From NCBI RefSeq assembly GCF_004168585.1, contig NZ_PGVH01000040.1, forward strand, positions 1-64,000: a stretch of DNA of 64,000 nucleotides, read 5' to 3'. The notes under the pieces were generated by a model. That model was given only the letters and a program-made list of their open reading frames with translations. It did no database searches and was not told the origin of the DNA. Origin of the DNA: Shewanella sp. OPT22. GTDB lineage: Bacteria > Pseudomonadota > Gammaproteobacteria > Enterobacterales > Shewanellaceae. The position numbers were made by a program, and so were the translations under genes. This document shows positions 1 to 6,726 of the stretch, piece by piece (the first letter of the stretch is position 1; every line of letters begins with the position of its first letter).

Positions 1-72
1 TCCAGTGTTTTCACATGGATTAGAAGCAAATGCATTAACACTTAAAAATAAAGAGAATAAGATGTACTTCAA
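1..72 (-). CDS. Integron cassette gene, 5' part of a small exported protein (runs off the window)
   Basis: A reading frame on the minus strand opens at a TTG codon (72-70). An AGAGG ribosome-binding site lies about six bases upstream. The 24 visible residues start MKYILFSLFLSVNAFASNPC, a textbook short signal peptide: one lysine, a hydrophobic core and an AFA cleavage site. The rest lies beyond the left edge, so the mature protein is unknown. It follows attC-1 and runs in the same direction as every other cassette gene here. The start is an inference from the ribosome-binding site and signal peptide. Confidence 0.6.
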   Translation of the reverse strand, partial: MKYILFSLFLSVNAFASNPCENTG

Positions 73-87
73 AATAACCTCTTGTAA

Positions 88-142
88 CCCTAACGCCCAA
101 TTCAGCTGCGCCGAAGGCGTCAGCTGGAATTTCTTGTTAGGC
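88..142 (-). other. attC recombination site 1 (short type)
   Basis: An imperfect palindrome bounded by an outer CCTAAC and GTTAGGC pair. The inner stem pairs ATTCAGCTG-CGCC with GGCG-CAGCTG-AAT. The plus strand carries an extra T and an extra G in the right arm. Those extrahelical bases mark the plus strand as the folded bottom strand, so cassette sense is the minus strand, in agreement with the genes. Nearly identical to attC-5. Confidence 0.85.
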
Positions 143-393
143 GACCGTTTACTACAGTGAAATACACTTGCAGCAACAACCGCCTTTTAAAAAAATTATA
201 ACGACCTATAACCTTAAGCCGCCACGACACAAATACTGCTTAATTTTGTTTTACGATAACTTGATAAATACGCTACCGCCAATAACCACAAACAAACTTT
301 GAGGTTACAACTTTGAACAGCAAATTGCAGCTCGAAAAAATAGTTGAATTTGCAGTTACAAAACAACTTTTAATTTACCCGCCGAGTGGCAGC
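143..393 (-). repeat. Gene-poor integron cassette, copy 1 of 3
   Basis: About 250 bases between attC-2 and attC-1, nearly the same as 2090-2339 and 3881-4131. On the minus strand a frame of about 50 codons (214-366, TTG start) stays open in all three copies and would encode a Cys-rich peptide with a hydrophobic stretch. Most differences between copies change the amino acid, and the in-frame ATG present in copy 2 is displaced here by one extra G. A non-coding cassette is therefore at least as likely. No strong ribosome-binding site was seen. Confidence 0.75.
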
Positions 394-494
394 GCATAAC
401 GCCAAAATAACAGGCGTAAAATGTTTGGCTAATATTTGCGACGAAGGAGCAAAGCCAAACAGTTTTACGTCCTTGTTGATTTTTCTTGTTAGGC
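394..494 (-). other. attC recombination site 2 (long type)
   Basis: GCATAAC at 394-400 pairs with GTTAGGC at 488-494. The inner stem is GTAAAA-TGTTTGGCT against AGCCAAAC-AGTTTTAC, with a loop around GCGACGAAGGAGC. The gene at 489-905 ends inside this site, its TAA stop being part of GTTAGGC. It belongs to the long, about 100-base family with sites 3, 6, 7 and 8. Confidence 0.85.
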
Positions 495-905
495 TTTGTT
501 GCCAATAAGTTTAGATTTTTGAACCCAAAGTACAGCAAGAAAAACAGTAATGTATTGTGGAATATTTACTAGTAAAGTAAATAAGTTTTCATGAGAAGAA
601 ATAACCAACAAGCCAAAATGTAACAAGAAGAAAGGCAATGCTAATAAAGAAAATTTGAGCTTAAAATGACCAGCGTATAAAAAATTAAGAATAACGGCAA
701 AAAAGCAATACACTATCGCTAGAGGGATGCCAGAAGTAAAGAAGTTAATCAATGCAAATGCAAACGTAGATGATAACTGCATTAGAGGTTTTAAAACTTG
801 CTCTGAAATTGGAATAGCTGCGGCATAGCCAATGATAGCTATTGATAAATAAGCAAAAGCTAAACCCAAAAGTATGCTTATAACTGAAGTTTTTACTCGA
901 TCCAT
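489..905 (-). CDS. Cassette-borne multi-pass membrane protein of unknown function
   Basis: A 138-aa protein that is almost wholly hydrophobic. Predicted membrane spans lie near residues 8-30, 45-67, 70-90 and 95-127, with a short basic tail (KSKLIGNKA). No family recognised. The ATG at 905 has a GGAG about nine bases upstream, and the stop codon lies in the attC, as is common for cassettes. It sits between attC-3 and attC-2 and reads with the array. Expression probably depends on the shared array promoter; none is visible inside the cassette. Confidence 0.75.
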   Translation of the reverse strand: MDRVKTSVISILLGLAFAYLSIAIIGYAAAIPISEQVLKPLMQLSSTFAFALINFFTSGIPLAIVYCFFAVILNFLYAGHFKLKFSLLALPFFLLHFGLLVISSHENLFTLLVNIPQYITVFLAVLWVQKSKLIGNKA

Positions 906-923
906 AAGTTAATCTCCGTAGAA

Positions 924-1021
924 GCCTAACGCCCGCTTAACGGGCAAATGCTGGTTGGCTATAATCCGAAGCGCAGCGTAGGAGCCAACCAGTATTTGTC
1001 CTGTTGAAGCGCTTGTTAAAT
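924..1021 (-). other. attC recombination site 3 (long type)
   Basis: GCCTAAC (924-930) and GTTAAAT (1015-1021) are the outer boxes. The inner stem pairs CAAATGCTGGTTGGCT with AGCCAACCAGTATTTG around a loop of about 20 bases. It shares the TTGGCT/AGCCAA core with sites 2, 6, 7 and 8. Confidence 0.8.
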
Positions 1022-1024
1022 GGC

Positions 1025-1525
1025 TTACCTTCGAATACGATTCAGCACATTTATAATACCAGTTTTACCGAAAATAATGACTATACCTAATATTGCTTGG
1101 AGAAACGATACATAGTAAGCAGCTTTATCTTGAGGTTGTAATGACTGCGCATATTGATTGGCCAGCTCATTTTTTAGAACAAAATAATAAGCTATATCTG
1201 TAACAGAGTAAGCTAATAAGTAAATACCAACGCCAGTTAAGGCTGCAACCTCTATGCGTTTAAAATAATTTGGATTGTTTTCTGATAGTTCTGTGTCTGG
1301 CACAACTGAACTTATTAATAAACTTGGGAAAAACCATAAGATAAAAATGATGCCAACTTTGACTATAGTTGGAAAAACGGCAGTATTTATAAATGATTTT
1401 CTAAGCAGTTGGTCATCAGTGTTTAAATACTGACCATACATCTCAGGTACTGTTTCAACTAACTGTATGAAAAGCATAATTGCAGCAATTTTCAAAACAG
1501 TGATTAAAATATTTCGGTGATGCAA
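1025..1525 (-). CDS. Cassette-borne membrane protein of unknown function
   Basis: About 166 aa with four likely membrane segments, including one right at the N-terminus after a short HHRN lead and one at the C-terminus before a basic RIRR tail. The frame is open further upstream to 1609, but that extension would be a translation of attC-4. The likely start is the TTG at 1525, which has GGGAG six bases upstream and lies just inside the cassette. No family recognised. Start choice is an inference. Confidence 0.65.
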   Translation of the reverse strand: MHHRNILITVLKIAAIMLFIQLVETVPEMYGQYLNTDDQLLRKSFINTAVFPTIVKVGIIFILWFFPSLLISSVVPDTELSENNPNYFKRIEVAALTGVGIYLLAYSVTDIAYYFVLKNELANQYAQSLQPQDKAAYYVSFLQAILGIVIIFGKTGIINVLNRIRR

Positions 1526-1539
1526 AATAACTCCCAGCC

Positions 1540-1596
1540 ATTTAACGCCCCCATCAAGCGCCGCAGAATGCGGTCGCTTGGATGGGCTTGTTATGT
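1540..1596 (-). other. attC recombination site 4 (short type)
   Basis: ATTTAAC (1540-1546) to GTTATGT (1590-1596). The stem CCCATC-AAGCG-CCGCA pairs with TGCGG-CGCTT-GATGGG, with an extra T and an extra G on the plus strand. This again places cassette sense on the minus strand. Confidence 0.85.
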
Positions 1597-1611
1597 GAAT
1601 ATTGCACAATA

Positions 1612-2016
1612 CTAAGCACCCAAGAGTGGTTTGTGCTTGACGCTCTTGTATTTCATTGCAAGCTCAATGCAGTGTCTGAGGATATGCAATGGGATAGAAT
1701 TTCTGGCATTTAAAATAATTGCCCTGTTACCTTGAAACTCAAGCTCTTCGGAATACAATTCTCGGAAAGTATCTATCAACTTCGTATTGCAGTTAAAAAA
1801 TATAAAATATTGTTCAGGAGACTTTTCTTTCCAGTCAATCCTGATAGTGCTTCCACCTTTCACGAGGTAGCTGGGTTCTCCCCACTTTAATGTTTCTTCA
1901 ATATCACCAAGGTTGAGGCTTTCAGCCACTTCAAGAATTAACTCTCGAAGGTTTTCGAGAAGCGGTTTTATATGAATTGGGTATTGATCAAACTTACTTT
2001 GAACTTCCATTTTCAC
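1612..2016 (-). CDS. DUF1801 family protein (cassette gene)
   Basis: A 134-aa soluble protein matching the DUF1801 (YdhG-like) pattern: an N-terminal helix region, then the TLKWGEPSY motif near residues 42-50, then a strand-rich core (residues 55-80) and a C-terminal helix ending in a lysine-rich tail. Its function is unknown across the family. The frame starts at GTG 2016 with AGGAG nine bases upstream; an ATG two codons later (2010) is an alternative. It occupies its own cassette between attC-5 and attC-4. DUF1801 proteins are recurrent integron passengers, from general knowledge. Confidence 0.8.
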   Translation of the reverse strand: MKMEVQSKFDQYPIHIKPLLENLRELILEVAESLNLGDIEETLKWGEPSYLVKGGSTIRIDWKEKSPEQYFIFFNCNTKLIDTFRELYSEELEFQGNRAIILNARNSIPLHILRHCIELAMKYKSVKHKPLLGA

Positions 2017-2034
2017 CGTAAATATCTCCTATTC

Positions 2035-2089
2035 ACATAACGCCCAATTCAGCTGCGCCGTAGGCGTCAGCTGGAATTTCTTGTTAGGC
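2035..2089 (-). other. attC recombination site 5 (short type)
   Basis: ACATAAC (2035-2041) to GTTAGGC (2083-2089). The inner stem is the same as in attC-1, with one loop change (CCGTAGG for CCGAAGG). It terminates gene-poor cassette copy 2, just as attC-1 terminates copy 1. Confidence 0.85.
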
Positions 2090-2339
2090 GACCGTTGACT
2101 ACAGAGAAATACCCTTGCAGCAACAACCGCCTTTTAAAAAAATTATAACGACCTACAACTTTAAGCCGCCATGACACAAATACTGCTTAATTTTGTTTTA
2201 CGATAACCTGATAAACACGCTACCGCCAATAACCACAAACAAACTTTGAGGTTACAACTTTGAACAGCAAATTGCAGCTTGTAAAAACAATTGAATTTGC
2301 AGCTACAAAACAACTTTTTATTTACCGCCAAGTGGCGGC
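2090..2339 (-). repeat. Gene-poor integron cassette, copy 2 of 3
   Basis: Near-identical to 143-393 and 3881-4131. Here the shared minus-strand frame extends to an ATG inside attC-6, giving a 60-codon frame at 2161-2343. The peptide would be rich in Cys with a WLLAVACL stretch, but it is not well conserved between copies at the protein level. See copy 1. Confidence 0.75.
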
Positions 2340-2438
2340 GCATAACGCCGCATTAAGCTGCAAATAGTGGTTGGCTAAATTTTGGAACGCAGTGACAAAA
2401 GCCAACCAGTATTTGTCAGATTGAATGCCTTGTTATAC
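2340..2438 (-). other. attC recombination site 6 (long type)
   Basis: GCATAAC (2340-2346) to GTTATAC (2432-2438). The stem CAAATA-TGGTTGGCT pairs with AGCCAACCA-TATTTG, and the loop carries GGAACGCAGTGAC. Long-type family. Confidence 0.8.
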
Positions 2439-2442
2439 GTTT

Positions 2443-2766
2443 TTACTGATAAGCCAGCGCACTAATTACTTTTTTGCTTTTTAAATTTACTTTTAGGGCT
2501 AGTGATTTACCACCACCGGGATAGTTTATATGCATATCAGCTTTGTGTAATGTACGAATATGCACAATATCTTTTTCAATAACTTTGGTAGGAAAAATAC
2601 CATCGAATTTTTCATGTTCTACGATAAATTCACCACACTTCCATTTCTCTACATTTATTAGGTACGCAGTTGCAATCTTGAGTGCTTTCGAAACATCATT
2701 GGCAAATGCTGAATTACTCATAAAGATCAAGAAGTGGGTAACTATTAGTAACTTTATAAATTTCAT
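2443..2766 (-). CDS. Cassette-borne small exported protein
   Basis: A 107-aa protein starting MKFIKLLIVTHFLIFMSNSA, a clear signal peptide with cleavage near AFA-ND. The mature part of about 83 residues has a single Cys (in EKWKCGEF) and ends in a short beta-rich segment; no family recognised. The frame is open up to 2895, but those extra 43 codons translate attC-7. The ATG at 2766 has GAGG six bases upstream and a signal peptide directly after it, so it is the convincing start. It is presumably secreted to the periplasm. Confidence 0.75.
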   Translation of the reverse strand: MKFIKLLIVTHFLIFMSNSAFANDVSKALKIATAYLINVEKWKCGEFIVEHEKFDGIFPTKVIEKDIVHIRTLHKADMHINYPGGGKSLALKVNLKSKKVISALAYQ

Positions 2767-2788
2767 TGAAGCCTCGGTTTCTTGAAAC

Positions 2789-2890
2789 GTATAACGCCCA
2801 CAATAACAGGCTAAAATTGGTTGGCTAAATTTAGGAACGAAGTGACTAAAGCCAACCAGTTTTAGTCCTTGTTGATTTGTCTTGTTAGGT
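2789..2890 (-). other. attC recombination site 7 (long type)
   Basis: GTATAAC (2789-2795) to GTTAGGT (2884-2890). The stem CTAAAATTGGTTGGCT pairs with AGCCAACCAGTTTTAG. The upstream cassette gene ends inside it: the TAA at 2885-2887 is part of GTTAGGT. Confidence 0.85.
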
Positions 2891-3463
2891 TTCACTATTT
2901 CGCCATGCTGGAAAGCGAGCTGCTAATGAAAACCCTATGGCGATAACGAAACACGCTACAAATACAGACCAAAAATTACTATTAACGCACTCTAATGTAT
3001 TTGCCTTACACCAATTATTATATGGATTGTAAGCTACATATATAGAATAAAAAGCACTGATTGATGATGATAAGAACAAAGCCCCTGTGTGGGATGCAAA
3101 ACGTAATTTAGCTAACATCATCATTAGCGGAAGACCTATAAATAGAACTCCTAGCATCATGAAAGGACCAATAAACGAAAACATATATAGGCAGTAACCC
3201 AGAAACGATTTTAATAAGGTAAGGTAATCAATATGACCTTGGTCAACTTTACCTAATCCAATCATTAAAGCAGTGCCGCAGCAATAAGTAAGGATTGCAA
3301 ACATTGCCCCACTTAAACCAAGGATAATCCTGCGCCCACCAATAACGTCGAAGTTTTTTGGAGTAGCTGAGACTTTATCAATCATAAAGTATGAAACAGA
3401 TAGAGCAACCAAGCACAAAAGCATTGGCACCCAAAACATCAATACAACACCGTCACTCGTCAT
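2885..3463 (-). CDS. Cassette-borne multi-pass membrane protein of unknown function
   Basis: A 192-aa protein with about five hydrophobic spans: near residues 7-26, 44-66, 84-110, 124-142 and 163-185. A Cys pair lies in the loop before the last span (WCKANTLEC). No family recognised. The ATG at 3463 sits only a few bases inside the cassette, directly after attC-8, with a weak TTAGG as the only ribosome-binding-like sequence. Translation may rely on upstream reading, or the start may be wrong. The stop lies within attC-7. Confidence 0.7.
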   Translation of the reverse strand: MTSDGVVLMFWVPMLLCLVALSVSYFMIDKVSATPKNFDVIGGRRIILGLSGAMFAILTYCCGTALMIGLGKVDQGHIDYLTLLKSFLGYCLYMFSFIGPFMMLGVLFIGLPLMMMLAKLRFASHTGALFLSSSISAFYSIYVAYNPYNNWCKANTLECVNSNFWSVFVACFVIAIGFSLAARFPAWRNSET

Positions 3464-3469
3464 GTGTAA

Positions 3470-3569
3470 ACCTAACGCCTTACTAAGAGGCGAAAAATTG
3501 TTGGCTAAAATTAGCGACGAAGGAGCAAAAAGCCAACTGTTTTTTGTCCTTTTGAGTAACTTGTTATGT
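3470..3569 (-). other. attC recombination site 8 (long type)
   Basis: ACCTAAC (3470-3476) to GTTATGT (3563-3569). The stem CGAAAAATTGTTGGCT pairs with AGCCAACTGTTTTTTG, imperfectly. The loop TTAGCGACGAAGGAGC matches that of site 2. Confidence 0.8.
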
Positions 3570-3818
3570 GTTTACTTGAACACCAAACCGTTACTGTTTG
3601 CACCGTTGCCTGTGGCAATAAACGAACTATTTGAAGCCACACACCATAGGTACAACCGAAAATAATAGTTTTGCTACCTTTGAAAAAGGTAAAGCAGCAA
3701 AGCTTATTAGTGAGAAAACCTTACCTTATTTGGCGAGAATTACACACTACATTAAAAATAATATTTTGGGCGTTAAAGTTTCAACAAATACAAAAATAGA
3801 CCGCCATTTATTTAAAAC
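3570..3818 (-). other. Integron cassette with no convincing gene
   Basis: A stretch of about 250 bases bounded by attC-9 and attC-8. In the expected sense (minus) only very short frames occur. On the plus strand a frame opens at TTG 3631 and runs to 4005, but it crosses attC-9 into the next cassette and has no clear ribosome-binding site, so I do not call it a gene. It may be a decayed gene or a regulatory cassette. Sequence unrelated to the three-copy cassette. Confidence 0.55.
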
Positions 3819-3880
3819 ACATAACGCTTGCAATAACATGCGCCTACGCAGTAGGCGTCATGTTGATTGCCTTGTTAGGC
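3819..3880 (-). other. attC recombination site 9 (short type)
   Basis: ACATAAC (3819-3825) to GTTAGGC (3874-3880). The stem CAAT-AACATG-CGCCTAC pairs with GTAGGCG-CATGTT-ATTG, with an extra T and an extra G in the right arm of the plus strand, as in sites 1, 4 and 5. Confidence 0.85.
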
Positions 3881-4131
3881 GACCGTTGACTACAGAGCAA
3901 AATCCTTGTGACAACAACCGCCTAGAAAAATTTTACCACGATCTTTTAGTGCAAGACCGCCACGACACAAATACTGTTAAATATTATTTTACGATAACTT
4001 TGTAAACACGCTACCGCCAATAACCACAAACAAACTTTGAGGTTACAACTTTGAACAGCAAATTGCAGCTCGAAAAAACAATTGAATTTGCAGTTACAAA
4101 ACAACTTTATATTTCACCGCCAAGTGGCGGC
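3881..4131 (-). repeat. Gene-poor integron cassette, copy 3 of 3 (promoter-proximal)
   Basis: Third copy of the cassette at 143-393 and 2090-2339, and the most diverged, especially in its left third. It is the first cassette after the candidate attI, the position of the most recent insertion or the strongest expression. The shared minus-strand frame of about 50 codons is open here too, ending a few codons later. Confidence 0.75.
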
Positions 4132-4190
4132 ACATAACAGCTTATTAGAAGGAAAAAGTCTCGCTTTCACACATCTGACCTCTCCATAAC
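4132..4190 (-). other. Candidate attI and array boundary
   Basis: The last cassette begins at a GTTATGT core (minus strand, 4138-4132), and no attC stem lies to its right, so this is the array edge. In minus sense the flanking sequence holds GTTATGGAG (4190-4182), about 50 bases before the junction. This is reminiscent of the GTTATGGAGC block in class 1 attI. The placement is an inference from position and this partial likeness. Confidence 0.4.
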
Positions 4191-4199
4191 AATAAAGTA

Positions 4200-4229
4200 A
4201 CTATAAAACAGTCTTCTGTATTATTTCAA
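4200..4229 (-). promoter_or_regulatory. Candidate Pc promoter driving the cassette array
   Basis: On the minus strand, TTGAAA (4229-4224) and TATAGT (4205-4200) are separated by 18 bases; shifted by one base, TTATAG gives a 17-base spacer. It points leftwards into the candidate attI and the first cassette, where an integron common promoter would be. Motif match only. Confidence 0.4.
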
Positions 4230-4274
4230 CATGTTATACCTATAACTGCACAAAAAGACTCGTCGAAATAGAGA

Positions 4275-4310
4275 AAAAATCCTGTTTTGCGATCGAAAGC
4301 GGGAATTTTT
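4275..4310 (-). terminator. Stem-loop terminator after the lol-GFA transcript
   Basis: An imperfect inverted repeat, AAAAATCCTGTTT against AAAGCGGGAATTTTT. It is flanked by A/T runs on both sides, so it could work in either direction. It lies downstream of the leftward GFA gene. Confidence 0.5.
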
Positions 4311-4316
4311 CTATAG

Positions 4317-4332
4317 CTGTATATTTATACAG
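4317..4332. promoter_or_regulatory. LexA (SOS) box with no gene behind it
   Basis: A perfect match to the gammaproteobacterial LexA consensus CTGT-N8-ACAG: the 8-base centre is ATATTTAT and the 16-mer is a near-perfect palindrome. It lies where the promoter of a divergent integron integrase would be, right next to the candidate attI and Pc. The next plus-strand gene is at 8081. It lies between the GFA gene and its terminator. Confidence 0.65.
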
Positions 4333-4371
4333 CGGAAAAATCAAATATAACAATATTTTTCTGACCTTAAC

Positions 4372-4767
4372 CTAAGTCTGGTTTTGTGGCAGCCCGTCTG
4401 TGATGTTGTAATATTCACCTTTTTCGGACACAAAAATATGATGCGAAAGCTTTACTTCGTTTTGAGTGTCAAACAACCCCATGCAGATACCTGTCCAGCT
4501 GTGTTTATTTTTATCTAATGGATCAAAAAACAATGCACTGCCACAGTTTTCGCAAAAACCTCGCCTTGCTCTTTCAGATGATTCGAACCATTTAACGTGC
4601 TCCTCACCTTCTATAACTACTTCATTCCGCTCAGCCTCGGTACTTACTAAAAAATGACCAGACCATTTACGACATTGATCGCAATGACAGGCGTCTGCAT
4701 CTGCTAGCGCTCCATTTACAATGATACGTACTTTGCCACACAAACAACTTCCTTTATGTTGTTCCAT
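4372..4767 (-). CDS. GFA family zinc-binding protein (glutathione-dependent formaldehyde-activating enzyme-like)
   Basis: A 131-aa protein with the full set of GFA/Mss4-like cysteines: CLCG at 9-12, CHCDQC at 27-32 and CENCG at about 72-76, arranged to hold one or two zinc ions. The conserved FFDP follows. The family name comes from a disputed glutathione-dependent formaldehyde activity, and most members have no proven reaction. Usual length. It starts about 15 bases after the end of lolE and reads the same way, so it may be co-transcribed with lolCDE, although that pairing is not a conserved one that I know. Its stop codon is only 40 bases from the orphan LexA box. Confidence 0.85.
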   Translation of the reverse strand: MEQHKGSCLCGKVRIIVNGALADADACHCDQCRKWSGHFLVSTEAERNEVVIEGEEHVKWFESSERARRGFCENCGSALFFDPLDKNKHSWTGICMGLFDTQNEVKLSHHIFVSEKGEYYNITDGLPQNQT

Positions 4768-4783
4768 ACTTAAACCTCTTAGT

Positions 4784-6031
4784 TTATGTCCCTGACAAAG
4801 CTCTCGATGGCTCTACTTTGGTCGCTTGCCAAGCAGGATAAATTGTAGAAATAAAACTGAGCACTAATGCTATCACTAATGACAAATACACATCGTTCCA
4901 TTGTAATTTTGATGGCAAAAAGTCAATAAAATAAACATCACCTGACAGAATCTTAAAGTGGAACAGATGTTCAAAAAACTGTGCAATATCACTGAGGTTA
5001 AGTGCAACGGCTACACCAATCGCCACGCCTAAAAAGCAGCCAACAATGCCGTTTAACATTCCTTGGAATATAAATGTTTGCATCATTGCTTTTCGTTTAA
5101 TGCCCATTGTCATCAATATTGCTATCTCCGACTGTTTGTCTCTAACAGACATCACAAGTGTAGAAACTACATTAAAACATGCAACGGCTATAACGAGTGC
5201 TAGCGCTAGATACATCACCATTCTTACAAGCTGAATATCTTGATAAATATGGCCTTGAGTTCGTGTCCAATCAGTCATATAAACAATTTGATTCAGTGTA
5301 TAGCCAAACTCTCGCACTAAATATCGAGCAGCAAACACATCATTCATTTTCAAACGTACACCGGTAACGCCATCACCGGCATTAAGCAGTTTTTGGGCAT
5401 AACTGAGTGGAATGTATGCAGTCGTCGCCTCAAGTTCACCACCTAACTTATACGTTCCGCTGATGATAAATCGCTGACTTTTAGCTTTATTTAAGCTTGC
5501 TGAGTGCTTTGAGTCATTTAGCATGTACATAGAAACGGTATCGCCAATTTTCAGTTCAAGCTTTTTCAGGAGGTTATGGCCAACAATAATATGGTTGCCC
5601 TCTCCTTTTGCGATAGTTTGCCAATCGTGTTGGCTAACAAACTGAGGCAACTTAGACACTTTTGGCTCTAACTTGGTATCAATACCAACGATATTGATAC
5701 CTTGAAAGCCTTTGTTCTTCTGTATTAAACCTTCAAACTTCATGAATGGAGCGGCGGCTTCAATACCATTGATTTTTTGAGCTGAATCAGCGATTGCTTT
5801 CCAGTTTTCAATTGGAGTTTCGGCACCGATGATTTCTGCATGAGGGATCACACCTAACAATCGATTTTCAAGCTCATATTGAAAACCGTTCATAGCGGAC
5901 AGCAAGATAATTAAAACAGCAACGCCCAGTGCTATGCCTGCTGTTGATGCAAAAGAGATAAAACCAATAAAGCCATTAGACTGTCGAGCTCGATAAAATC
6001 GCCACCCCAGTTTGAGCGCTAAACGACTCAT
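4784..6031 (-). CDS. lolE: Lipoprotein-releasing ABC transporter permease LolE
   Basis: A 415-aa inner-membrane permease of the MacB/LolCE type: one membrane span near residues 25-48, a large periplasmic domain to about 265, then three spans near 270-300, 320-350 and 378-405. The C-terminal YFIDFLPSKLQW block and the ending ALSG fit LolE rather than LolC. With LolC and LolD it extracts outer-membrane lipoproteins from the inner membrane and passes them to LolA. Last gene of the lolC-lolD-lolE operon; its ATG overlaps the end of lolD by 4 bases (ATGA), pointing to coupled translation. Confidence 0.93.
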   Translation of the reverse strand: MSRLALKLGWRFYRARQSNGFIGFISFASTAGIALGVAVLIILLSAMNGFQYELENRLLGVIPHAEIIGAETPIENWKAIADSAQKINGIEAAAPFMKFEGLIQKNKGFQGINIVGIDTKLEPKVSKLPQFVSQHDWQTIAKGEGNHIIVGHNLLKKLELKIGDTVSMYMLNDSKHSASLNKAKSQRFIISGTYKLGGELEATTAYIPLSYAQKLLNAGDGVTGVRLKMNDVFAARYLVREFGYTLNQIVYMTDWTRTQGHIYQDIQLVRMVMYLALALVIAVACFNVVSTLVMSVRDKQSEIAILMTMGIKRKAMMQTFIFQGMLNGIVGCFLGVAIGVAVALNLSDIAQFFEHLFHFKILSGDVYFIDFLPSKLQWNDVYLSLVIALVLSFISTIYPAWQATKVEPSRALSGT

Positions 6032-6726
6032 GCCATTTCACCATTCATAGCTTCGAGTTTTCCGGCTTTCATTATCAACTGCCGGTCCATTTTCGCTGCC
6101 AATTCACTGTCATGAGTAACAACAACAAAAGCGGTACCAATTTGTTGCGATAACTCTTTTAGTAATGCATAAACTGATTCACCACTTGCTGCATCCAAAT
6201 TACCCGTAGGTTCGTCCGCCAGCACGACTCTTGGCTTGTTTATTAGTGCACGTGCAATTGCCACTCTTTGACGTTCACCACCCGATAGTTCGGCAGGCGT
6301 GTGTGTTAAACGATGCCCTAAACCTACCCTGTTTAATAACTCTTCAGCTCTGCCAAGCGCCTGCTTTTTGTTTACGCCTTGAATAAATGCAGGCATTGCG
6401 ACATTTTCAACTGCTGAGAACTCAGGCAGCAGATGATGAAACTGATAAATAAAGCCTAAATCTTGATTACGTATTTCGCTTTGTCTTGTTGCTGAAGCGC
6501 TATAAACATCCTCATCACCAAGAAACACATCGCCTTTTGAAGGTTTATCTAAAGTCCCCATTACGTGTAATAAGGTACTTTTGCCTGAACCGGAACTCCC
6601 CACAATCGCTAATTGCTCACCTTCAAAAACCGATAAATCAACGTCTTTTAAAACGTCAGTCGTGTTATTACCATCGGTGTAACTCTTAGATACGCCTTCT
6701 ACTTTTAAAATTGTTTTTTTCATCAT
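6028..6726 (-). CDS. lolD: Lipoprotein-releasing ABC transporter ATP-binding protein LolD
   Basis: A 232-aa ABC ATPase with Walker A GSSGSGKST (near 43-51), Q-loop around residue 91, signature LSGGERQRVAIARAL (near 147-161) and Walker B VVLADEPTGNLD (near 166-177), then the H-loop in VVTHD. It powers LolCE-driven release of lipoproteins from the inner membrane. It lies between lolC and lolE and overlaps both by four bases, so the three subunits are probably made in step. Length is normal for LolD. Confidence 0.95.
   Translation of the reverse strand: MMKKTILKVEGVSKSYTDGNNTTDVLKDVDLSVFEGEQLAIVGSSGSGKSTLLHVMGTLDKPSKGDVFLGDEDVYSASATRQSEIRNQDLGFIYQFHHLLPEFSAVENVAMPAFIQGVNKKQALGRAEELLNRVGLGHRLTHTPAELSGGERQRVAIARALINKPRVVLADEPTGNLDAASGESVYALLKELSQQIGTAFVVVTHDSELAAKMDRQLIMKAGKLEAMNGEMA

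Noticed and set aside
1526-1609. Extended N-terminus of the cassette membrane protein at 1025-1525
   Set aside because: The 28 extra codons translate attC-4; a TTG with a ribosome-binding site just inside the cassette is a better start.
2767-2895. Extended N-terminus of the exported cassette protein at 2443-2766
   Set aside because: The 43 extra codons translate attC-7; the signal peptide and ribosome-binding site are at ATG 2766.
3631-4005. Plus-strand frame of 124 codons across attC-9
   Set aside because: It spans two cassettes and an attC stem, has only a TTG start and no ribosome-binding site, and its second half lies in the repeated gene-poor cassette.
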